In this document: positions 58,284 to 64,000 of the stretch, in pieces
Numbering within the stretch: position 1 is the first letter of the stretch
How the letters are laid out: each line of letters opens with the position of its first letter
Assembly (NCBI RefSeq): GCF_000312485.1
Contig: NZ_HE997643.1
Coordinates: forward strand, 111,370 to 175,369
Direction: 5' to 3'
Origin: Yersinia massiliensis CCUG 53443
Lineage (GTDB): Bacteria > Pseudomonadota > Gammaproteobacteria > Enterobacterales > Enterobacteriaceae
Length of the DNA stretch: 64,000 nt
Made by a program: the position numbers and the translations under genes
The notes under the pieces: model-generated
What the model was told of the DNA's origin: nothing
The model's database searches: none
What the model saw: only the letters and a program-made list of their open reading frames with translations

Positions 58284-58673
58284 GTGGGCAAAAACGTGAA
58301 AAAACAAAGACCTGTCAATTTGGATCTGCAAACGATCCGATTTCCTGTTACTGCGATAGCGTCCATTTTACACCGCGTCTCTGGCGTAATGACTTTCGTT
58401 GCCGTTGGTATCCTCCTTTGGCTGTTAGGTTTGTCTGTTTCCTCGCAAGATGGATTCATGCAAGCTGCGGCGATCATGAATAGCTTTATTGTTAAATTCA
58501 TCTTCTGGGGAATACTCACTGCGCTGGCCTATCACGTTTGCGGTGGCATCCGCCACTTGCTAATGGATTTTGGCTATATCGAAGAGAGCTTGGCTGCGGG
58601 GACCCGCTCCGCCCAAGTGACAATGGTGTTAACTTTGGTGCTGTCAGTTTTAGCTGGAGTCCTCGTATGGTAA
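58284..58673 (+). CDS. sdhC: succinate dehydrogenase cytochrome b556 subunit SdhC
   Basis: A 129-residue membrane anchor of complex II. It starts with GTG ([20 protein letters not shown]), and three helices follow. The ubiquinone-site Ser lies in SILHRVSGV and the haem b His in [15 protein letters not shown]. The stop overlaps the sdhD start by seven bases. Confidence 0.96.
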   Translation: MGKNVKKQRPVNLDLQTIRFPVTAIASILHRVSGVMTFVAVGILLWLLGLSVSSQDGFMQAAAIMNSFIVKFIFWGILTALAYHVCGGIRHLLMDFGYIEESLAAGTRSAQVTMVLTLVLSVLAGVLVW

Positions 58674-59014
58674 GCAATGCTTCTGCGTTAGGGCGTAATG
58701 GAGTACACGACTGGCTGTTACTGCGTGCTTCTGCAATCGTCATCACTCTATATATTCTTTATATTCTGGGCTTCGTGATTATCGTCCCAGATATCACCTA
58801 TGAAATCTGGCGTGGCTTCTTCGCTTCGCACATCACAAAAGTATTTACCCTGCTGACATTACTGTCGATTCTGGCTCACGCTTGGATTGGTCTGTGGCAG
58901 GTGTTAACGGACTATGTAAAACCACTAGCGATACGATTGGTGCTACAACTTGCCGTCGTGGTTACGCTGCTGGTCTACCTCTTATATGGAACAATTGTGG
59001 TGTGGGGTGCTTAA
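58667..59014 (+). CDS. sdhD: succinate dehydrogenase membrane anchor SdhD
   Basis: A 115-residue anchor subunit starting [20 protein letters not shown] at 58667, inside the sdhC end; a longer frame from 58538 lies in sdhC and is not real. Three membrane helices carry the haem-ligand His in [15 protein letters not shown] and the quinone Tyr in LTDYVKPL. The sequence at the start codon has a RyhB-like pairing segment. Confidence 0.95.
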   Translation: MVSNASALGRNGVHDWLLLRASAIVITLYILYILGFVIIVPDITYEIWRGFFASHITKVFTLLTLLSILAHAWIGLWQVLTDYVKPLAIRLVLQLAVVVTLLVYLLYGTIVVWGA

Positions 59015-60781
59015 ATGAAACTGCCGGTCAGAGAGTTTGATGCTGTTGTTATCGGTGCGGGTGGTGCAGGTATGCGCGCCGCGCTGCAAATTTCCCAAAT
59101 GGGGCTGTCTTGTGCCCTAATCTCTAAAGTTTTCCCGACTCGTTCTCATACTGTGTCTGCGCAGGGTGGTATTACCGTTGCCTTGGGTAATACCCACGAA
59201 GACAACTGGGAATGGCACATGTATGACACCGTCAAAGGTTCTGATTATATCGGTGACCAGGACGCTATCGAGTATATGTGTAAAACAGGCCCAGAAGCGG
59301 TTCTGGAACTGGAGCACATGGGATTACCTTTCTCCCGTTTAGACGATGGCAGCATTTATCAGCGTCCATTCGGTGGCCAGTCGCTGAACTTTGGCGGTGG
59401 GCAAGCCGCACGTACCGCGGCGGCGGCTGACCGTACAGGGCATGCACTGCTGCACACTCTTTATCAGCAAAACCTGAAAAACCACACCACCATTTTTTCT
59501 GAATGGTATGCCTTGGATTTAGTGAAGAATCAGGATGGTGCTTTCGTTGGCTGTACCGCTATCTGCATTGAAACCGGTGAAGTGGTTTATTTCAAAGCTA
59601 GTGCAACGATATTGGCAACAGGCGGAGCAGGTCGCATTTATCAATCCACCACCAATGCACACATTAATACCGGTGATGGTGTTGGTATGGCGCTGCGTGC
59701 GGGTGTACCCGTGCAGGATATGGAAATGTGGCAGTTCCACCCGACCGGTATCGCGGGTGCTGGGGTATTGGTCACCGAAGGTTGCCGCGGCGAAGGCGGT
59801 TATTTGCTGAATAAGCACGGCGAGCGCTTTATGGAACGTTATGCTCCGAACGCCAAAGATTTGGCGGGTCGTGACGTAGTGGCACGTTCCATTATGATCG
59901 AAATCCGTGAAGGCCGTGGTTGTGATGGTCCTTGGGGGCCGCATGCCAAGCTGAAGTTGGATCACTTGGGTAAAGATGTATTGGAGTCCCGTCTGCCGGG
60001 TATTCTGGAGTTATCTCGTACCTTTGCCCACGTTGACCCAGTCAAAGAACCTATTCCAGTCATTCCAACGTGCCATTACATGATGGGTGGGATCCCAACC
60101 AAAGTGACGGGGCAAGCGATCACCGTGAATGAAAAGGGTGAAGATGTTGTGATCCCTGGCCTGTTTGCTGTCGGTGAAATTGCCTGTGTTTCCGTCCACG
60201 GTGCAAACCGTTTGGGGGGCAACTCATTACTGGATCTGGTGGTATTTGGCCGCGCTGCTGGCATGCATCTGCAAGAGTCATTGATGGAGCAGGGTGCCAG
60301 CCGCGATGCTAGCGATTCTGATATTGAAGCTTCACTTGATCGCATGAATCGCTGGAATAACACCCGTTCAGGTGAAGACCCAGTTGAGATCCGTAAAGCA
60401 CTACAAGCCTGCATGCAGAATAACTTCTCGGTGTTCCGTGAAGGTGATGCCATGGCAAACGGCTTGGAAGAACTGAAAGTTATCCGTGAACGTCTGCAAA
60501 ATGCCCGTCTGGATGACACTTCCAGTGAGTTCAATACCCAACGTATTGAATGTTTGGAATTGGATAACCTGATGGAAACCGCGTTTTCCACCGCTGTGTC
60601 AGCAAACTTCCGTACCGAAAGTCGTGGCGCGCATAGCCGCTTCGACTTCCCAGAGCGTGATGATGCGAACTGGCTGTGCCACTCGCTGTATTTGCCAGAC
60701 ACTGAAAGCATGACCCGCCGTGAGGTAAACATGCAACCTAAGCTACGCCCGGCCTTCCCGCCGAAAGTGCGTTCTTATTAA
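59015..60781 (+). CDS. sdhA: succinate dehydrogenase flavoprotein SdhA
   Basis: This 588-residue catalytic subunit oxidises succinate to fumarate. The FAD-binding [10 protein letters not shown] is near the start and the covalent FAD ligand His45 is in SHTVSAQGG. Substrate residues are in [20 protein letters not shown] and [14 protein letters not shown]. It starts directly at the sdhD stop. Confidence 0.97.
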   Translation: MKLPVREFDAVVIGAGGAGMRAALQISQMGLSCALISKVFPTRSHTVSAQGGITVALGNTHEDNWEWHMYDTVKGSDYIGDQDAIEYMCKTGPEAVLELEHMGLPFSRLDDGSIYQRPFGGQSLNFGGGQAARTAAAADRTGHALLHTLYQQNLKNHTTIFSEWYALDLVKNQDGAFVGCTAICIETGEVVYFKASATILATGGAGRIYQSTTNAHINTGDGVGMALRAGVPVQDMEMWQFHPTGIAGAGVLVTEGCRGEGGYLLNKHGERFMERYAPNAKDLAGRDVVARSIMIEIREGRGCDGPWGPHAKLKLDHLGKDVLESRLPGILELSRTFAHVDPVKEPIPVIPTCHYMMGGIPTKVTGQAITVNEKGEDVVIPGLFAVGEIACVSVHGANRLGGNSLLDLVVFGRAAGMHLQESLMEQGASRDASDSDIEASLDRMNRWNNTRSGEDPVEIRKALQACMQNNFSVFREGDAMANGLEELKVIRERLQNARLDDTSSEFNTQRIECLELDNLMETAFSTAVSANFRTESRGAHSRFDFPERDDANWLCHSLYLPDTESMTRREVNMQPKLRPAFPPKVRSY

Positions 60782-60835
60782 GGCATGTGTTGTGTTGATA
60801 GGGTTAAATTCTAACCCGTTGCGGAGGAATAGATC

Positions 60836-61552
60836 ATGAAACTTGAGTTCTCAATTTATCGCTACAACCCGGACGTCGATAACGCGCCGCACATGCAAGA
60901 TTACACGCTGGAAGCGGAAGAAGGCCGGGACATGATGTTGCTGGATGCACTTATCCAGTTGAAAGAAACAGATCCAACGCTATCGTTTCGTCGCTCCTGC
61001 CGTGAGGGCGTTTGCGGTTCCGATGGTCTGAATATGAATGGCAAAAACGGCTTGGCATGTATCACACCAATCTCAGCGTTGCAAAAAGCTAATAAGAAGA
61101 TTGTGATTCGCCCATTACCGGGGCTACCAGTGGTGCGAGATTTAGTCGTCGACATGGGGCAATTTTATACTCAGTACGAGAAAATTAAGCCTTATCTCTT
61201 AAATGATGGCAAAAATCCGCCCGCGCGTGAGCATTTACAATCGCCTGAACAACGCGAGAAGCTGGATGGTCTGTACGAGTGCATCTTATGTGCTTGTTGT
61301 TCAACCTCTTGCCCGTCATTCTGGTGGAATCCGGATAAGTTTGTTGGTCCGGCGGGGCTGCTGGCTGCCTATCGCTTCTTGATAGATAGCCGTGATACCG
61401 AAACATCAGCACGATTGGATGATCTGGACGACGCTTTCAGTGTTTTCCGCTGCCATAGCATCATGAATTGTGTCAGTGTTTGTCCTAAAGGTCTTAACCC
61501 AACCCAAGCGATTGGTCACATTAAGTCTATGTTGTTACAGCGTGGCGCGTAA
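60836..61552 (+). CDS. sdhB: succinate dehydrogenase iron-sulphur subunit SdhB
   Basis: A 238-residue subunit passing electrons from SdhA to quinone. The 2Fe-2S cysteines are in CREGVCGSDGLNMNG with a later GLACIT; the 4Fe-4S and 3Fe-4S ligands are in CILCACCSTSCPS and CVSVCPKGLNP. GCGGAGGAA precedes the ATG. It is 54 bases after sdhA. Confidence 0.97.
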   Translation: MKLEFSIYRYNPDVDNAPHMQDYTLEAEEGRDMMLLDALIQLKETDPTLSFRRSCREGVCGSDGLNMNGKNGLACITPISALQKANKKIVIRPLPGLPVVRDLVVDMGQFYTQYEKIKPYLLNDGKNPPAREHLQSPEQREKLDGLYECILCACCSTSCPSFWWNPDKFVGPAGLLAAYRFLIDSRDTETSARLDDLDDAFSVFRCHSIMNCVSVCPKGLNPTQAIGHIKSMLLQRGA

Positions 61553-61607
61553 TCGTTAAAGCATCGCTAATGATAGTTGCAACGTAGGGCATGATGTGAG
61601 TTTATTA

Positions 61608-61630
61608 ACCTGGGGAATGATTCCCCAGGT
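61608..61630. repeat. perfect 23-bp palindrome in the sdhB-sucA gap
   Basis: ACCTGGGGAAT and ATTCCCCAGGT are exact 11-base arms around one G. In RNA the innermost pairs would open to form a loop. Confidence 0.7.
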
Positions 61631-61643
61631 AGCTTCAAGGTAG

Positions 61644-61686
61644 GGAATCTCTAAAAACCGGCAAGCTGTCCGTTTTTAGAGGTTCC
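61644..61686. repeat. 43-bp inverted repeat in the sdhB-sucA gap
   Basis: GGAATCTCTAAAAACCGG and CCGTTTTTAGAGGTTCC are near-perfect arms (one mismatch, one bulge) around a 9-base loop. It directly follows the first palindrome, so the sdh transcript passes two strong hairpins before sucA. Confidence 0.7.
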
Positions 61687-61824
61687 TTGAACGGGACCGT
61701 TAAGGTCCATAACAGAACGTGCATTGAGCATGTCGAGTGAACCGTTTTTACGGCAAACCGTTGATATTACGGTGTATATGTTAACCACGGCGAAAACTGA
61801 AGCTTCAAAGCTTAAGGGATCATG

Positions 61825-64000
61825 ATGCAGAACGGCGCAATGAAGGCCTGGCTGGATTCCTCCTATCTGGCGGGCGCGAACCAGTCCTACATAGAGCAGC
61901 TCTATGAAGACTTTTTAACTGATCCTGGTTCCGTTGATGATAGTTGGCGTTCAATTTTTCAACAACTACCTACAACGGGTGTAAAACCTGATCAGTTCCA
62001 CTCTCAAACGCGTGAGTATTTCCGTCGCTTGGCGAAGGACCCCTCGCGTTATAACTCATCCATCAGCGATCCTGAAAATGATGCCAAACAAGTTAAGGTG
62101 TTGCAGTTAATCAATGCCTTCCGCTTCCGCGGCCATCAACATGCTAACCTTGACCCACTCGGTTTATGGAAGCAAGAGTCTGTTCCAGACCTCGAACCTT
62201 CCTATCACAACCTGACTGACGCCGATTTCCAGAACACCTTCAATGTGGGCTCTTTTGCTATTGGCAAAGAAACCATGAAGCTGTCTGATCTGTATGCAGC
62301 TCTTAAACAGACCTACTGCGGTTCAATTGGCGCTGAATACATGCACATTACCAACACTGAAGAAAAACGCTGGCTACAACAGCGTATTGAATCAGTCGTC
62401 GGGAAACCAAAATTCAGCGAAGAAGAGAAGCGTCGCTTCCTAAGTGAACTGACTGCTGCTGAAGGTCTGGAGCGTTATTTAGGGGCTAAATTCCCAGGTG
62501 CGAAGCGATTCTCGCTGGAAGGTGGCGATTCATTGGTCACCATGCTCAAAGAGATGATCCGCCATGCGGGTAAAAATGGCACCCGTGAAGTCGTGCTAGG
62601 GATGGCTCACCGTGGCCGTCTGAACGTACTGATTAACGTACTCGGTAAGAAACCGGAAGATTTGTTTGATGAGTTTTCCGGTAAGCATAAAGAACATTTG
62701 GGGACGGGTGACGTTAAATATCATCAGGGCTTCTCCTCTGATGTAGAAACAGAAGGCGGTCTGGTTCACTTAGCACTGGCCTTTAACCCATCGCATCTGG
62801 AAATTGTTAGCCCAGTCGTTATCGGTTCTGTCCGCGCACGTCGTGATCGTCTGGATGAAGCCCGTAGCAACATGGTACTGCCTATCACCATCCACGGTGA
62901 TGCGGCCATTGCTGGTCAAGGTGTGGTGCAAGAAACATTGAACATGTCACAAGCTCGCGGCTATGAAGTTGGCGGGACGGTGCGCATTGTCATCAACAAC
63001 CAGATTGGGTTTACCACCTCAAATCCACTGGATGCTCGTTCTACCCAGTACTGTACTGACATTGCCAAAATGGTACAGGCGCCGATCTTCCACGTGAATG
63101 CTGATGATCCTGAAGCGGTGGCGTTTGTCACTCGCTTAGCACTGGATTTCCGTAACACCTTTAAACGTGACGTGATGATCGATCTGGTTTGCTATCGTCG
63201 CCATGGGCATAACGAAGCCGATGAGCCAAGTGCAACGCAGCCAGTGATGTATCAGAAGATCAAAAAACACCCGACACCACGCAAAATCTATGCGGATAAG
63301 CTGACCGAGCAAAACATTGCGACCTTGGAAGATGCCACTGAAATGGTCAATCTTTATCGTGATGCCTTGGATCACGGCGACTGTGTAGTAGAAGAGTGGC
63401 GTCCGATGAATCTGCAATCCTTCACGTGGTCACCGTATCTGAACCATGAATGGGATGAAGAATACCCAAGCAAAGTTGAAATGAAACGCCTGCAAGACCT
63501 GGCGCGTCGTATCAGCCATGCACCAGAAGCCATTGAAATGCAATCTCGTGTCGCCAAGATTTATAGCGATCGTGCTTTGATGGCCAGTGGCGAGAAGCCA
63601 TTCGACTGGGGCGGTGCTGAAACATTGGCTTACGCGACACTGGTTGATGAAGGTATTCCGATTCGCCTGTCGGGTGAAGATGCAGGACGCGGGACTTTCT
63701 TCCATCGTCATGCTGTCATCCATAATCAAAAAAATGGCTCAGTTTACGTACCTTTGTCGAATGTACACAGCGGGCAGGGCGACTTCCAAGTTTGGGACTC
63801 AGTGCTGTCGGAAGAAGCTGTCTTGGCATTTGAATATGGTTACGCTACGGCAGAACCGCGTACCTTGACCATTTGGGAAGCGCAATTCGGTGACTTTGCC
63901 AACGGTGCTCAGGTCGTTATCGATCAGTTCATTAGTTCTGGCGAACAGAAATGGGGCCGGATGTGTGGGTTGGTGATGCTGTTACCACATGGCTACGAAG
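61825..64000 (+). CDS. sucA: 2-oxoglutarate dehydrogenase E1 component SucA (partial, 3' end outside window)
   Basis: This thiamine-diphosphate enzyme decarboxylates 2-oxoglutarate in the TCA cycle. The frame is open from the ATGs at 61822/61825 to the window end, about 725 codons of the usual 935. It begins MQNGAMKAWLDSSYLAGANQ. Visible family motifs are the RFRGHQHANLDPLG segment, GMAHRGRLNVL, the thiamine-diphosphate region IHGDAAIAGQGVVQETLNMS with VINNQIGFTT, and RRHGHNEADEPS. The first of the two ATGs would add one Met. Confidence 0.96.
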   Translation, partial: MQNGAMKAWLDSSYLAGANQSYIEQLYEDFLTDPGSVDDSWRSIFQQLPTTGVKPDQFHSQTREYFRRLAKDPSRYNSSISDPENDAKQVKVLQLINAFRFRGHQHANLDPLGLWKQESVPDLEPSYHNLTDADFQNTFNVGSFAIGKETMKLSDLYAALKQTYCGSIGAEYMHITNTEEKRWLQQRIESVVGKPKFSEEEKRRFLSELTAAEGLERYLGAKFPGAKRFSLEGGDSLVTMLKEMIRHAGKNGTREVVLGMAHRGRLNVLINVLGKKPEDLFDEFSGKHKEHLGTGDVKYHQGFSSDVETEGGLVHLALAFNPSHLEIVSPVVIGSVRARRDRLDEARSNMVLPITIHGDAAIAGQGVVQETLNMSQARGYEVGGTVRIVINNQIGFTTSNPLDARSTQYCTDIAKMVQAPIFHVNADDPEAVAFVTRLALDFRNTFKRDVMIDLVCYRRHGHNEADEPSATQPVMYQKIKKHPTPRKIYADKLTEQNIATLEDATEMVNLYRDALDHGDCVVEEWRPMNLQSFTWSPYLNHEWDEEYPSKVEMKRLQDLARRISHAPEAIEMQSRVAKIYSDRALMASGEKPFDWGGAETLAYATLVDEGIPIRLSGEDAGRGTFFHRHAVIHNQKNGSVYVPLSNVHSGQGDFQVWDSVLSEEAVLAFEYGYATAEPRTLTIWEAQFGDFANGAQVVIDQFISSGEQKWGRMCGLVMLLPHGYE

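Noticed and set aside
60076-60732. A 218-codon ORF antisense to sdhA
   Set aside because: It is a shadow of a highly conserved gene; Ser/Arg-rich translation and no start signals.

Overview
The window reads as a chromosomal core segment of an enterobacterium, most probably Yersinia (pseudotuberculosis/pestis group). The reasons are near-identity of many proteins to their E. coli counterparts as I remember them, E. coli-like gene order (gltIJKL, lnt-ybeXYZ-miaB, ubiF, the Met/Leu/Gln tRNA cluster, asnB, nagDCAB/nagE, glnS, chiPQ, fur, fldA, ybfEF, seqA, pgm, kdp, ybgA-phr, ybgI-pxp, gltA-sdh-suc), moderate GC, and intergenic repeat elements of the kind seen in Yersinia. The genus call rests on memory, not on a search.

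Layout. 1-2.9 kb: glutamate/aspartate ABC importer (minus strand), with an SroC-like attenuator between gltI and gltJ and a GcvB-type leader. 3.5-10 kb: a PPOX-fold flavoprotein, then lnt, corC, ybeY, ybeZ and miaB. 10.2-14.2 kb: ubiF, six tRNA genes under a stringent-type promoter, and asnB. 14.6-28.2 kb: an amino-sugar block with nagBACD divergent from nagE, then glnS, then chiP-chiQ-chitobiase. Chitin oligosaccharides would enter through ChiP, be trimmed to GlcNAc by the chitobiase, be taken up by NagE and be converted by NagA/NagB to fructose-6-phosphate. NagC, CRP and the sRNA ChiX appear to control the block. 28.6-36.2 kb: fur, fldA, a flagellar-regulon chemoreceptor, ybfE, ybfF, seqA and pgm. 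36.2-37.8 kb: a small EamA transporter and an AT-rich orphan RTX-repeat gene. 38-46.3 kb: kdpFABCDE with a repeat element between kdpD and kdpE and no ATG, GTG or TTG start able to give a full-length KdpE. 46.8-51 kb: ybfA, ybgA, phrB, an exported cyclic-nucleotide phosphodiesterase and ybgI. 51.3-56.2 kb: a complete-looking 5-oxoproline module (pxpBCA, DUF969/DUF979 transporter, pcp). 56.2-64 kb: gltA, sdhCDAB and the start of sucA, which is cut by the window end.

I found no clearly new multi-gene system: most of the window is conserved housekeeping. The least ordinary items are the non-canonical kdpE start beside an inserted repeat, a second element flanked by copies of the glnS terminator hairpin, the orphan RTX gene, the 15-nt ChiX target over the chiP ribosome binding site, the sigma-28 promoter of the chemoreceptor, and the linked pyroglutamate peptidase/transporter/oxoprolinase cluster.
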